Shown here piece after piece: positions 34,443 through 43,894 of a stretch of DNA of 61,385 nucleotides. The notes beneath the pieces were generated by a model. It searched no databases. It was given only the letters and a program-made list of their open reading frames with translations, and was not told where the DNA came from. The first letter of the stretch is position 1. The number at the start of each line of letters is the position of its first letter. This DNA comes from Ulvibacterium sp. (GTDB lineage Bacteria; Bacteroidota; Bacteroidia; Flavobacteriales; Flavobacteriaceae): positions 1 through 61,385 of the forward strand of contig NZ_JANQOO010000023.1 of assembly GCF_028285715.1 (NCBI RefSeq), written 5' to 3'. A program made the position numbers and the translations under genes.

Positions 34443-35078
34443 ATGACCGCTGAAATAGTATTCAAATATTTTCCCAATTTATCCGAGACCCAACAACAAC
34501 GGTTTTTGTTGTTGGAAGAGCTTTATAAGGATTGGAACATGAAAATAAATGTAGTCTCAAGAAAGGACATTGATGAATTGTATTTGAGGCATGTATTACA
34601 TTCTTTGGGCATTGCCAAGGTTCAGGAATTTAACAATGCCAGCTCTGTTTTGGATGTGGGCACGGGCGGCGGTTTTCCAGGAATTCCCCTGGCCATTCTT
34701 TTTCCCGAGGTTCATTTTACTTTAGTGGATTCAATCGGTAAAAAAATAAAGGTGGTTCGGGAGGTCGCGGAAGGTTTGGAGTTGAAAAATGTTGTGGCGG
34801 TAAACGAGCGTGTCGAGAATTTGGAGGAACGGTTTGATTTTATTGTGAGCCGTGCAGTTGCGGCCATGCCTACCTTTGTGCATTGGGTAAAGGGAAAAAT
34901 TAAAAAAGAATCCGTACACGAAAGGCGAAACGGAATATTATACCTTAAGGGGGGTGAACTTGATGAAGAACTAAAGGGATATAACACAGCCCGAATTTTT
35001 GAGTTGACCGATTATTTTGACGAGGTATTTTTTGAGACTAAAAAGGTGGTGTATTTGCCTCAAAAGTTTAAAGGTTGA
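34443..35078 (+). CDS. rsmG: 16S rRNA (guanine527-N7)-methyltransferase RsmG
   Basis: This 211-residue Rossmann methyltransferase modifies G527 of 16S rRNA. The N-terminal helix contains NMKINVVSRKD and HVLHSLGI. The SAM motif is VLDVGTGGGFPGIPLAI and the next strand LVDSIGKK. FIVSRAVAAMP follows at the catalytic region. The length matches the family. It is divergent from the desaturase gene. Confidence 0.95.
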   Translation: MTAEIVFKYFPNLSETQQQRFLLLEELYKDWNMKINVVSRKDIDELYLRHVLHSLGIAKVQEFNNASSVLDVGTGGGFPGIPLAILFPEVHFTLVDSIGKKIKVVREVAEGLELKNVVAVNERVENLEERFDFIVSRAVAAMPTFVHWVKGKIKKESVHERRNGILYLKGGELDEELKGYNTARIFELTDYFDEVFFETKKVVYLPQKFKG

Positions 35079-35466
35079 TTATAGGCTCAATATCCTATAG
35101 AAGGAATTTCTGTACTTTTTCGCGTAACTCTTTATGTAATCCCAAATACCTTGAAACATTGGGGAAGATGTTTGGTTTTTGGTTGTATGTTGGTGTTTTC
35201 TTGGCAAATTATTCGTTGATTAAGAGGTACTAAATTAGTTAAGATACATTTAATTTACAATTAATTAACGTTAAATTTACATATAAATTGTGCACAATTA
35301 AGACCTAAGCGGTTATCCTGGACAATTCCATGGAGTAAAGTTTGTTAGGATTTGTTTTAGGAGGTGTCCGTACAGTCCTTACATCCGATGCCAGTTAAGG
35401 TCTCCTTGCTTCGAGGGCCATTTATCAAAAAAAATGCTTAAAAGCCTCATGTGTATGGGCTTGTGA
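35079..35466. other. Intergenic region without a supported gene
   Basis: A 388-bp AT-rich gap. It has a weak 6-bp inverted repeat TATAGG/CCTATA just after rsmG (35080-35099) without a T-run, and an AATTAATTAACGTTAAATTTA stretch in the middle that has no recognised signal. A 23-codon reverse-strand frame at 35379-35450 is too short to support. I see no RNA gene. Confidence 0.5.
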
Positions 35467-35844
35467 TTAGAATCCTGGCTCACAGACGAAAAGGGCAGGT
35501 CTCCAAATTATAATCTGGTTTTCCAAATCGTCAAGGGAAATCGGACGCCCTGAAGTGCCATTTATCATTTCACCATTACAGTTAAAGATGGGAATGGCCT
35601 TATCGATCAATGGGTTGCAGTCCCAGTATACGAATATAGGCTGCCCTTCATATTCGCCTTGGGTAATGTAGCAGTATTTGGTGTCCTCGGTAACATTGGC
35701 TTCTCGTTCATCTATTTCCATCCTGAGCCAGGACAATTCTTTGGCGGGATTATCCACTCCACAAGCTGGTCTTATCACATCATCGTCATTTGAACAAGAT
35801 AGGAGTACAAATAGTACAAAAAATATAGGTGAAGCTATTTTCAT
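35467..35844 (-). CDS. Small hypothetical lipoprotein
   Basis: 125 residues with a lipoprotein leader MKIASPIFFVLFVLLSC (Cys17) followed by SNDDD. The mature part contains several cysteines (PACGVDN, KYCYITQGEYEG, DCNPL, FNCNG, FVCEPGF) and a WxxxE/DI segment near the start (ELSWLRMEIDE). This pattern of a short, cysteine-bearing lipoprotein is frequent in flavobacteria, function unknown. It would face the periplasm or cell surface. Confidence 0.75.
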   Translation of the reverse strand: MKIASPIFFVLFVLLSCSNDDDVIRPACGVDNPAKELSWLRMEIDEREANVTEDTKYCYITQGEYEGQPIFVYWDCNPLIDKAIPIFNCNGEMINGTSGRPISLDDLENQIIIWRPALFVCEPGF

Positions 35845-35897
35845 GGAATATCATTCTCTCGAATATAGATGCCCTCTAAAAAAATGGTTGCGCAAAA

Positions 35898-35926
35898 AAC
35901 CTCCAGAAGTAGCACCTCTGGAGGTT
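35898..35926 (-). terminator. Terminator of the DinB-family gene
   Basis: A perfect 10-bp stem AACCTCCAGA/TCTGGAGGTT with a 9-base loop, followed leftward by TTTTTTG, about 25 bp after the stop at 35952. Confidence 0.88.
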
Positions 35927-35951
35927 AAATAAGGAATTGCTCCGTTTTATG

Positions 35952-36464
35952 TTATTTGCTCCAAGGCGGCGTTACGTCATTGGATCGGGCATAGGCGATC
36001 AATTGCCCTTTGTGCTCCCCATTGTGCTCCAGGATAATCAAAAGGCCGGATAGTCGACTGAATTTGCCGAAGCCAAAATCTACTTCCTCGCCGAGTTTGT
36101 CGCTCTCCACCATGGTCATTTTTTCAAGAATAAACTCGTTCGATTTTTTCAGGGCGGCCAAAACATTTTCCTTTCCCTTGATTTTTTCAATATTCATCAT
36201 ATCGACATCTTCAGGAGGAGGAAAGCCAAGTTTGGAGGCCAAAAAATAGTTGGCCCCGGCAATATGCAAAAGGGATTCTCCTACGGAGCGAATGCCTTCA
36301 GAGGGCCGCCAATCGTATTGTTCCTCGGAAAAGGCTTCGGCAAGTGATATCACCTGCCCTTGGTTGTAAGTAAGCATTCCCTTAATAGTGCTTTGTACCA
36401 TAGTATCCTGGGCATAGGTTACAACCGCCGTCAGGAACATGGCAAATACGGTGAATTTTTTCAT
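35952..36464 (-). CDS. Exported DinB-family protein
   Basis: 170 residues with a signal peptide (MKKFTVFAMFLTAVVTYAQ). The mature domain is a DinB/YfiT four-helix bundle: the metal ligands are the His in LLHIAGANYF and the pair in ILEHNGEHKGQL, arranged as in metal-binding DinB proteins. These bind a divalent metal and act as thiol-dependent transferases or have unknown roles; an exported form is common in Bacteroidota. The substrate is not predictable. Confidence 0.85.
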   Translation of the reverse strand: MKKFTVFAMFLTAVVTYAQDTMVQSTIKGMLTYNQGQVISLAEAFSEEQYDWRPSEGIRSVGESLLHIAGANYFLASKLGFPPPEDVDMMNIEKIKGKENVLAALKKSNEFILEKMTMVESDKLGEEVDFGFGKFSRLSGLLIILEHNGEHKGQLIAYARSNDVTPPWSK

Positions 36465-36586
36465 TTTCTCGGTGTTTACGTTATTAAAAATTATTCGCTA
36501 GATACAGTAGATAACTATATAGCTTACAAGGTATTAAAAACGAATCACTATTTTCCGGAAAATTTGGAAATTCTATACTACACCAT

Positions 36587-38215
36587 CTAGCCCAAGAAGG
36601 GGTATCTATAATCCTCCGGACTCACAAAGGTCTCCTTGATCAATCGCGGTGATACCCAACGCAATAGATTCTGGGCGGAACCTGCCTTATCATTGGTTCC
36701 GGATGCACGTGCCCCACCAAAAGGTTGTTGGCCCACTACTGCGCCTGTTGGCTTGTCATTGATGTAAAAGTTTCCGGCACAATTTTGAAGGGCTTTGGTG
36801 GCCTCATCTATGGCGTACCGATCAGTGGCCAAAACGGCCCCGGTCAATGCGTACTCTGAGGTGGAATCAACGAGTTCCAGCGTTTTGTCCCAATCATCGT
36901 CCTCATAGATATATACGGTAACCACTGGTCCGAACAATTCGGTTTCCATAGTCGTATAATGGGGGTCTGTGGTTAAGATTACCGTAGGTTCCACAAAGTA
37001 ACCTTTGGATTTGTCGTATCCGCCGCCTGCAATAATTTCGGCTTCCGTGTCCTTTTTGGCTTCATCAATGTATTTGGCCAGCTTATCAAAGGAGCCTTCA
37101 TGGATGACTGCAGTAATGAAGTTTGACATATCTTCCGGTGAACCAGGGGGATTAAAGGATTCGATATCTTTTTTTACCAGGTCCAATACCGCTTTTGAGG
37201 TAGATTTTGGTAAATATACCCGTGAGGCCGCACTACACTTTTGCCCTTGGAACTCGAATGCCCCCCTTGAGATAGCGGTGGCTACCTGCTCCGGTTTAGC
37301 AGTGGAGTGGGCGATAATAAAGTCTTTTCCTCCCGTTTCGCCAACAATTCTTGGATAGGTTTTATAGGTATGGATATTGTTTCCAATTTTTTTCCAAAGT
37401 TCCTTGAAGACGTGGGTGGAGCCCGTAAAATGGATACCCGCAAAATCGGCGCTTTCCAAAATGGTATCGGTAATCATTACAGGATCTCCGTAGACCATAT
37501 TGATGACCCCATCCGGAAGTCCGGCCTCTTTAAAGACATCCATAATCACCTTTGCCGAAAATATTTGATGATCGCTAGGTTTCCAGACCACTACATTGCC
37601 CATCATGGCGGCACTGGCAGGCAGATTTCCGGCAATTGCCGTAAAGTTGAAAGGGGTAATGGCATACACGAAACCTTCCAAAGGGCGATATTCGACCCGG
37701 TTCCAAATACCTTCTGCCGAATCGGGTTGCTCTTCATATATCTGGGACATGTATTCCACATTAAATCGAAGGAAATCTATCAGCTCACAAGCCGAATCTA
37801 TTTCAGCCTGATGAATGGTCTTGGATTGGGCAATCATTGTGGCGGCATTTATCTTTGCCCTATAAGGTCCTGCAATAAGCTCGGCAGCCTTTAAAAAAAT
37901 AGCGGCACGTTGTTCCCAAACCAGATCGGCCCAAGCTGTTCTGGCCTCCAGACAATTTTTGATGGCCTTTTCCACATGCTGTTTTTCAGCCAGATGATAG
38001 TTGCCGACAATATGCCCATGGTCATGGGGCGGGGACATAGGCCTGGTGTTTCCGGTCTTTACCTCTTCACTTCCTATATAAAGTGGGACCTCCGTTGTTC
38101 CCTTAAAATAAGCCCGGTACTGTTGTAGCACTTTTTCCCTTTCCGGAGTGCCCGGAGCGTAACTTTTTATCGGCTCGTTGAGAGCGGTCGGTACTTGAAA
38201 AAACCCCTTGCCCAT
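36587..38215 (-). CDS. pruA: L-glutamate gamma-semialdehyde dehydrogenase
   Basis: A 542-residue aldehyde dehydrogenase for the second step of proline catabolism, oxidising glutamate semialdehyde to glutamate with NAD+. Features are an N-terminal APGTPEREKVLQQYR typical of 1-pyrroline-5-carboxylate dehydrogenase, ITPFNFTAIAGNLPASAAMM, the general base in VGETGGKD, and the catalytic Cys in FQGQKCSAASRVY. The C-terminal QPFGGARASGTNDKAG closes the active site. It is last in the leftward run behind apaG, with its own -7 box in the gap. Confidence 0.95.
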   Translation of the reverse strand: MGKGFFQVPTALNEPIKSYAPGTPEREKVLQQYRAYFKGTTEVPLYIGSEEVKTGNTRPMSPPHDHGHIVGNYHLAEKQHVEKAIKNCLEARTAWADLVWEQRAAIFLKAAELIAGPYRAKINAATMIAQSKTIHQAEIDSACELIDFLRFNVEYMSQIYEEQPDSAEGIWNRVEYRPLEGFVYAITPFNFTAIAGNLPASAAMMGNVVVWKPSDHQIFSAKVIMDVFKEAGLPDGVINMVYGDPVMITDTILESADFAGIHFTGSTHVFKELWKKIGNNIHTYKTYPRIVGETGGKDFIIAHSTAKPEQVATAISRGAFEFQGQKCSAASRVYLPKSTSKAVLDLVKKDIESFNPPGSPEDMSNFITAVIHEGSFDKLAKYIDEAKKDTEAEIIAGGGYDKSKGYFVEPTVILTTDPHYTTMETELFGPVVTVYIYEDDDWDKTLELVDSTSEYALTGAVLATDRYAIDEATKALQNCAGNFYINDKPTGAVVGQQPFGGARASGTNDKAGSAQNLLRWVSPRLIKETFVSPEDYRYPFLG

Positions 38216-38246
38216 AATGCTATTTTTTAGGTGTTAAAAATCGCAG

Positions 38247-38254
38247 CAAAGGTA
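38247..38254 (-). promoter_or_regulatory. Candidate -7 box of pruA
   Basis: The reverse strand reads TACCTTTG, an exact TAnnTTTG match 31 bases before the pruA start. A TTTT lies 18 bases further upstream in place of the TTTG -33 box. Confidence 0.45.
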
Positions 38255-38301
38255 CTAAATGGGAATTCGATTAAAAACTAATATTGACTTAAAAATACCG
38301 T

Positions 38302-38688
38302 TCAATTTAGCGCAAAGGGCGCATGGAACTTAAAGGTGGGAATGTATACCCTAAACTTCTCCGTAGAAGTAAAATTTATCATGTTATAATGGCCTTTCAT
38401 GGCCCCAATGGGAGAGGCCAAAAGACAACCGGAATTATAGGTGTGGGATTCGCCGGGTCTTATTACGGGTTTCTTGCCGATAACCCCTTCGCCATCCAGG
38501 ATTTCCAGATCGTTCAGGGCATCATATATCTGCCAATGGCGGGAAGTCAGTTGAACGGAATCCTTGCTTTGGTTCTCTATGGTGATGGTATAGCCAAAAG
38601 CAAAATGCATTTTGTAGTTTTTGAAGAAAGTACCTTCAAAACTGGTGTGTACCGAAATCTTTATTCCCTTGGTTACTTGAGTAATCAT
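38302..38688 (-). CDS. apaG: ApaG domain protein
   Basis: A 128-residue fibronectin-like beta sandwich of the ApaG/DUF525 family. Motifs: FAFGYTITIENQS, VQLTSRHWQIYD, GEGVIGKKPVIRPGESHTY and GAMKGHYNMIN. The family is linked to Co2+/Mg2+ phenotypes in enterics, but the biochemical role is unsettled. The gene starts 6 bp after the DUF3667 stop, so it is in the same transcript. Confidence 0.94.
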   Translation of the reverse strand: MITQVTKGIKISVHTSFEGTFFKNYKMHFAFGYTITIENQSKDSVQLTSRHWQIYDALNDLEILDGEGVIGKKPVIRPGESHTYNSGCLLASPIGAMKGHYNMINFTSTEKFRVYIPTFKFHAPFALN

Positions 38689-38694
38689 AATTGT

Positions 38695-39819
38695 CTAGTA
38701 TGTAAAAATGTTTCCCGCAAGGAGAAACACTACACCGAACAGTGCTAAAATAAAAAAAATCGCGTTCAGAAAAAGATATTTAACAATAGTTTTAAAGGTG
38801 CCTTGTTGATAGAATTTCCGCATGGCCTGCAGCAGATATATGGAAAATACGGTGATAAAAATCCAATTACTGCTAACGTTGAATATAGAATCTATCAAAT
38901 AGCTAATAATGAGCAATATAAACAACAGTGAAGTATTGTGAAAGCTAAAGATCAGATGATCGGTATAAGTGTATTTTTTCCTGATGTAAACCAACCCAAT
39001 GAACAATGTGAACACGGGAAGAAAGAAAAAAACCGCAAAGGGTAATTTGGAAATCAAGGAACTGATAAAGCTTCCCGGTCGTCTTGAGGCCCTTACAAAA
39101 CCTGCGGCTGCACCAAAGGAAATCTTGTTTTCGAAGGACTCGGGAATTTGATATTTCCCCATGGCATCTTTAAGGGTAAACACCGTATCTTTTCGGATTA
39201 ATGCATTGAAAAATTCTGCCTTGGTATAAAAACGATCGCTAAAATCTAGACTATCTAGGGATGCAAAATGGGAACGGGGATTTTCCATTATCAATGAATC
39301 CCTATAATTAACTACGCGATCCAACTGTTCTGAAATTCCTATGGAATCCAAAACCTGCATTGCCTCTTCCCTATTCTCGTCCCCAACATCTAGCTCTATG
39401 TCAAACGGACCTTGAAAATCAACCGGACTAGCTGGTTTGTCTACCCCGTATTTATCCAATTCCGAAAAATTTCCACTAAAATTTTGAATCAAAAAATAGA
39501 TAATGGCAAGGCTCAATAAAAATCGGAAAGGATTGGTATAGGACATCCTTTTTCCATCCACATAATCCCTGGTAATTTTGCCAGGCCTAATTAATAGAGC
39601 GGATAGTGTTTTTAGAAGTTTGGAATCATAGGACAGCATATTGGAAAAAAACTCCTCAAAAAAATCCTTGATCGTTAATTTTTTAGTGCTGTTGGCCTGC
39701 GAACAGTTTGGGCAATACTTATCACTGAGGTCCAATGGATGCCCACAGTTTAGGCATTGGGTACCTCGATATTTAAGTCGGTACCTACCTCTGGAAGTGA
39801 TGGCCGGCTTGTTCTTCAT
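38695..39819 (-). CDS. DUF3667 zinc-ribbon membrane protein
   Basis: 374 residues. An N-terminal zinc ribbon (CLNCGHPLDLSDKYCPNC, two CxxC pairs) is followed by the DUF3667 signature LIRPGKITRDYVDGKRMSY and a first membrane helix FRFLLSLAIIYFLI. A periplasmic loop of about 120 residues precedes three or four more membrane helices near the C-terminus. The family is found mostly in Bacteroidota and has no established function. The gene lies 30 bp after the Plug gene and 6 bp before apaG. Confidence 0.88.
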   Translation of the reverse strand: MKNKPAITSRGRYRLKYRGTQCLNCGHPLDLSDKYCPNCSQANSTKKLTIKDFFEEFFSNMLSYDSKLLKTLSALLIRPGKITRDYVDGKRMSYTNPFRFLLSLAIIYFLIQNFSGNFSELDKYGVDKPASPVDFQGPFDIELDVGDENREEAMQVLDSIGISEQLDRVVNYRDSLIMENPRSHFASLDSLDFSDRFYTKAEFFNALIRKDTVFTLKDAMGKYQIPESFENKISFGAAAGFVRASRRPGSFISSLISKLPFAVFFFLPVFTLFIGLVYIRKKYTYTDHLIFSFHNTSLLFILLIISYLIDSIFNVSSNWIFITVFSIYLLQAMRKFYQQGTFKTIVKYLFLNAIFFILALFGVVFLLAGNIFTY

Positions 39820-39849
39820 AATAAGCTTGGAATGAAGAATAAATATACG

Positions 39850-41094
39850 CTAATTACTGATAGTGCGAGAGTTTGTGGAACCCACACCAATAATACTATC
39901 GTAGAGATCACCAAAATTTCGATAGTAGACCAAAATTAGATAAGTATTTTCGGTAAAGTGAAAGTTGCCACAAACGGTGTTTAGGTCGATAATTTCGTCC
40001 TGCCGTTTAAGAACATATTTGTAGTTGTAAAATCCCTGCTTAAACTTAATCTCCGCCTCCATCATTCCATTATCCTCATTATACGTCATTTTGTTCTCCT
40101 CCAATAGGGCATAATTGTTGTATTTGCCGAAAATATATACTTCATCCAATTCCAAAACGGCATCGTAGGGAAGGCTAAAATGTACATTGGTATACTCCGC
40201 CTCACGAGAATTCTCGGTACCCTGAAGTGTACGAACGACAAAATCCCCATTAATGTCCGGAAAATAGGTATAGGGTTCGGCAAAGCGATAATCATCACTG
40301 AACAAGTAATGCTGATAAATATCTCCAATTTCTATTCTCGATATTTGAGCGCTGGGCGCCCTTAGATCGCTAGTATCAAAATTGAGAAACTCGTTTCCAC
40401 CAAAAAAACTGGTTTCCTGATCATACTTGTAAACAAGTTCGTTTCCTATCGTAAATTGTGGCCGGATATTGTACAATGCTGTCGGCCAGTAGTAATTTTG
40501 AACAATGGCTATTTTTACTTCTTTTTTTGGATTTATCAATTGAAAACTACCAGAATTGATATTGAATTGGACCACTTGTTTCTCGTTAAGGAAATTGAAG
40601 TCACGAGAGCGTTTAACGGTCCCTCCAACTTTTACCAAATCTTTATAGACTACAAACCTTCTGGAAAATTGAAGCTCGTAACTGCTGTTATAGATTTCTA
40701 TAAGATAATTGCCGCTCACTTTTAAGCGTACATTTTCATTGGGTATGGTAAGCCGATAATTGGAGTAGGGCTGTAGGGTAGTGTAGCTATTTTCGTAATC
40801 TATTATACGTTGATTGTCCACCCCATTGAGGTATTGCGATTTCAAGAGATCGGATGGGGTCCAATCGTAATCACAGTGAATGATCTTATAATAATAATCC
40901 TGTTCTATCGCGAGAATATCATCAAATTCCAAATAGATGGGTTCGCCAATTTTGACCACGGGAAATTGATCTTCCGTAGGTCCTTTAAAAATGATGGACT
41001 TAATGTTTGATGGCGGTTCCACTTCTTCCTGGACCTGGGCAAACAGGGAAGACACAAAAAAAAACAAGAAAATCTGTTTAAGATTTACGTGCAT
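39850..41094 (-). CDS. Type IX secretion system Plug protein (DUF5103)
   Basis: 414 residues with a signal peptide (MHVNLKQIFLFFFVSSLFAQ). The DUF5103 pattern is clear: PIYLEFDDILAIEQDYYYKI, IHCDYDWTPSDL, GVDNQRIIDYENS, and FQLINPKKEVKIAIVQNYYW, all beta-rich. In Flavobacterium johnsoniae a homologue plugs the periplasmic side of the SprA translocon. It is the first gene of the leftward Plug-DUF3667-apaG-pruA run and is divergent from the nqr operon. Confidence 0.88.
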   Translation of the reverse strand: MHVNLKQIFLFFFVSSLFAQVQEEVEPPSNIKSIIFKGPTEDQFPVVKIGEPIYLEFDDILAIEQDYYYKIIHCDYDWTPSDLLKSQYLNGVDNQRIIDYENSYTTLQPYSNYRLTIPNENVRLKVSGNYLIEIYNSSYELQFSRRFVVYKDLVKVGGTVKRSRDFNFLNEKQVVQFNINSGSFQLINPKKEVKIAIVQNYYWPTALYNIRPQFTIGNELVYKYDQETSFFGGNEFLNFDTSDLRAPSAQISRIEIGDIYQHYLFSDDYRFAEPYTYFPDINGDFVVRTLQGTENSREAEYTNVHFSLPYDAVLELDEVYIFGKYNNYALLEENKMTYNEDNGMMEAEIKFKQGFYNYKYVLKRQDEIIDLNTVCGNFHFTENTYLILVYYRNFGDLYDSIIGVGSTNSRTISN

Positions 41095-41204
41095 TTAGAG
41101 GCTATTTTTTGGGCAAAGGTAAACAAAAAGCGTGCCCTTGAAATTAACATCGTTGTAATGCCCAAATTTATAGGCAATTATTATGAAAACTTTCTTTTAA
41201 ATAC

Positions 41205-41224
41205 TATTTTTGACCCTAATTTTG
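41205..41224 (+). promoter_or_regulatory. Candidate nqr operon promoter boxes
   Basis: Two overlapping-range -7 candidates: TATTTTTG (41205-41212) and TAATTTTG (41217-41224), both exact TAnnTTTG, the second 22 bases before the nqrA ATG. No perfect TTTG -33 element was found for either. Confidence 0.45.
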
Positions 41225-41246
41225 CAAACCTAAGCTTTACTATAAC

Positions 41247-42599
41247 ATGTCTAAAGACATTCGGATCAAGAAAGGCTTGAACATTAATCTTGTCGGTGCC
41301 GCAGAGCAAACTATTTCCAAAGCCGTTTTAAGCAATGTTTACGCACTAAACCTCGACGATTTTCACGGTATTACGCCCAAAATGTTGGTAAAGGAGAAGG
41401 CCGAAATTAAGGCCGGTGAGGCGCTCTTCTACAATAAAAACAGGGAGGACATGTTGTTCGTTTCCCCTGTTAGCGGGGAACTCATAGAGATAGAACGGGG
41501 TGCCCGTAGGCGTATTTTAACCTTGAAGATACTTGCGGATAAGGCACAACAAAACCTGAAGCAGGAGATTTTGGATATTTCCAGTGCCTCTTCCCAAGAG
41601 CTAAAAACTTATCTTCTAAGAGGAGGTTGTTGGCCTTTTATAAAGCAGCGGCCCTATGATATTATTGCCGATCCGGATACCGTTCCCAAGGCAATCTTTG
41701 TTTCAGGGTATACCACGGCGCCATTGGCGGCAGATTATGATTTCATATTACAGGGAAAGGAAAAGGAACTACAAGCGGCCATAACGGCCCTGGGCAAGAT
41801 GACCCCTGGAAAGATTCATGTTTCGGTGGGCAAATCCTCCCACTCATCTTTGGCAGGACTGGACGGGATAGAATTGCATAGGGTTTCCGGGCCACACCCG
41901 GCTGGACTGGTCGGGACACAGATCAATAAGGTGGATCCAATAAACAAAGGCGAAGTCGTTTGGACAGTTACACCGCAGGACCTTGTAATTATTGGTGAAT
42001 TGTTGTTGACAGGTATTTTTAACCCGGAACGTACAGCTGCCTTGGCGGGCTCATGTGTTAAGGCTCCCAAATATTATAAAACCAAAATAGGTGCCGAGAT
42101 ATCCACTTTTTTATATGCCAGCGGCGTAAATTCCGATGATTTCAGGCTCATTAATGGAGATGTACTTACCGGTACCAAAACGCAGCCCGATGGGTACCTT
42201 GGTTTTTACAATACAACAGTAACGGCCATCCCCGAAGGTGATGATTATGAGTTTTTTGGTTGGAACAAACCTATCTTCAATAAAATATCGGCTACTAGGG
42301 CCTTGACATTTTCGTGGATGCAGCCCAATAAGAAATACGACCTTACCACCAATACCAATGGGGAGCACAGGGCTTTTGTGGTAACGGGCATGTATGAAAA
42401 GGTGTTTCCCCTTGATATCTATCCGCTTCAGCTGTTAAAGGCCTGTATGGTCAAAGATCTGGACGAAATGGAACAATTGGGATTGTATGAGGTAGCACCG
42501 GAAGATTTTTCCTTGACTGAATTTGTTTGCATTTCAAAACAGCCGCATCAACAGATTATACGTGAAGGTTTGGATTTGTTACATAAAGAAATAGGATAA
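41247..42599 (+). CDS. nqrA: Na+-translocating NADH:quinone reductase subunit A
   Basis: 450 residues. This peripheral cytoplasmic subunit of the sodium pump starts IRIKKGLNINLVGAAEQ, as NqrA does, with a lipoyl-like barrel segment (VKEKAEIKAGEALFYNKN) and GCWPFIKQRPYD followed by IFVSGYTTAPLA. The C-terminal half has PERTAALAGSCVKAPKYYK and DVLTGTKTQPDG. The length is normal. It is the first of six contiguous subunit genes and probably forms one transcript from the boxes at 41205-41224. Confidence 0.96.
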   Translation: MSKDIRIKKGLNINLVGAAEQTISKAVLSNVYALNLDDFHGITPKMLVKEKAEIKAGEALFYNKNREDMLFVSPVSGELIEIERGARRRILTLKILADKAQQNLKQEILDISSASSQELKTYLLRGGCWPFIKQRPYDIIADPDTVPKAIFVSGYTTAPLAADYDFILQGKEKELQAAITALGKMTPGKIHVSVGKSSHSSLAGLDGIELHRVSGPHPAGLVGTQINKVDPINKGEVVWTVTPQDLVIIGELLLTGIFNPERTAALAGSCVKAPKYYKTKIGAEISTFLYASGVNSDDFRLINGDVLTGTKTQPDGYLGFYNTTVTAIPEGDDYEFFGWNKPIFNKISATRALTFSWMQPNKKYDLTTNTNGEHRAFVVTGMYEKVFPLDIYPLQLLKACMVKDLDEMEQLGLYEVAPEDFSLTEFVCISKQPHQQIIREGLDLLHKEIG

Positions 42600-42602
42600 A
42601 AT

Positions 42603-43892
42603 ATGAGTGATAAAAGATTGACTCTTAAGAAAAGACTACATATTTTAAAGCATAGGTTCAGGGGCAAGAAAATGGCCCCGGCCTTCAATGCATTTCATAC
42701 ATTTTTGTTCGCACCTGATGAAACAACGCATTCCGGATCTCATATCCGAGCGGCGGACGACCTAAAGCGTACCATGAATACGGTCATCATGGCTTTGGTT
42801 CCCATATTGGTTTTCTCCATGTTCAATGCGGGCTATCAACACTTTGCTGCCATTGACGCAGCCAACGGGGTAGCTAGGGAGTTGTCCCTATTGGACAATT
42901 TTTTTACCTGGGAAAACTTGTGGATAGGAATAACCCAAGTGTTGCCTTTGGTTATTGTTTCTTATGGCGTAGGGCTGATTATTGAGTTTATTTTTGCCGT
43001 TATAAAAGGACATGAAGTAGAGGAAGGGTACTTGGTTACCGGAATGCTGGTTCCCCTCATAGTTCCAGTGGATACACCATTATGGATGTTGGCCGTTGCC
43101 GTTGCCTTCGGGGTGGTAATCGGTAAAGAAGTTTTTGGTGGAACAGGCATGAATATCCTCAATCCCGCTCTTACTATAAGGGCGTTTTTATTTTTTGCAT
43201 ATCCCACTTGGATGAGTGGTGACAAGGTTTGGGTACATGGAGCCGTGGAACGTGCCGGAGGACCCGATGCCATTTCAGGCGAGACTATTTTGGGCTATCT
43301 GGCTCAGAACAAGGGAGCGGAAATGTCCGCTACATATGATATTTGGGACATGTTTTGGGGATTTATCCCGGGTTCCGTTGGGGAAACCTCTACCTTTTTG
43401 ATATTGTTGGGAGGCTTGTTCCTTATTTTCAGTAAAATAGCTAGCTGGCGTATCATGGTCAGTGCCGTGGTAGGTTCCTTGGTCATGGGATTGATATTTA
43501 ATGGAGTTGTGGATGCGGGATGGATTACAGAGACCAGCAATTTTTATGGACTTATGAGCTTCGAATTCTGGAAACATCTTATAGTAGGGGGATTGGCTTT
43601 CGGTATTGTTTATATGGCTACGGATCCCGTCACGGGATCGCAGACCAACCGTGGTAAATGGATTTATGGATTCCTTATTGGATTCCTCTCCGTAATGATA
43701 CGAGTGTTCAATCCTGCATATCCTGAAGGTGTCTTCTTGGCCATATTGCTGATGAACGTCTTTGCGCCTACCATAGATCACTATGTAATACGCGGCAACG
43801 TAGCACGGCGATTGAAACGGTTGAAGAATGCTACCATTTTTCCAAAGGATTCGGATAGTAAAGAAGAGGAACTAAAAGTTGAAACCGTATAA
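42603..43892 (+). CDS. nqrB: Na+-translocating NADH:quinone reductase subunit B
   Basis: A 429-residue membrane subunit with about ten helices that carries covalent FMN and riboflavin. The family core reads VTGMLVPLIVPVDTPLWML, GGTGMNILNPALTIRAFLFF and MATDPVTGSQTNRGKW. The flavinylation site reads DAISGETILGY (SGET at 225-228) where the usual motif is SGAT. The threonine (T228) that accepts FMN is kept and the preceding Ala is Glu. It starts 3 bp after nqrA. Confidence 0.96.
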   Translation: MSDKRLTLKKRLHILKHRFRGKKMAPAFNAFHTFLFAPDETTHSGSHIRAADDLKRTMNTVIMALVPILVFSMFNAGYQHFAAIDAANGVARELSLLDNFFTWENLWIGITQVLPLVIVSYGVGLIIEFIFAVIKGHEVEEGYLVTGMLVPLIVPVDTPLWMLAVAVAFGVVIGKEVFGGTGMNILNPALTIRAFLFFAYPTWMSGDKVWVHGAVERAGGPDAISGETILGYLAQNKGAEMSATYDIWDMFWGFIPGSVGETSTFLILLGGLFLIFSKIASWRIMVSAVVGSLVMGLIFNGVVDAGWITETSNFYGLMSFEFWKHLIVGGLAFGIVYMATDPVTGSQTNRGKWIYGFLIGFLSVMIRVFNPAYPEGVFLAILLMNVFAPTIDHYVIRGNVARRLKRLKNATIFPKDSDSKEEELKVETV

Positions 43893-43894
43893 TT

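Noticed and set aside
35379-35450. A 23-residue reverse-strand frame (MRLLSIFFDKW...)
   Set aside because: Too short to distinguish from chance in an AT-rich gap.
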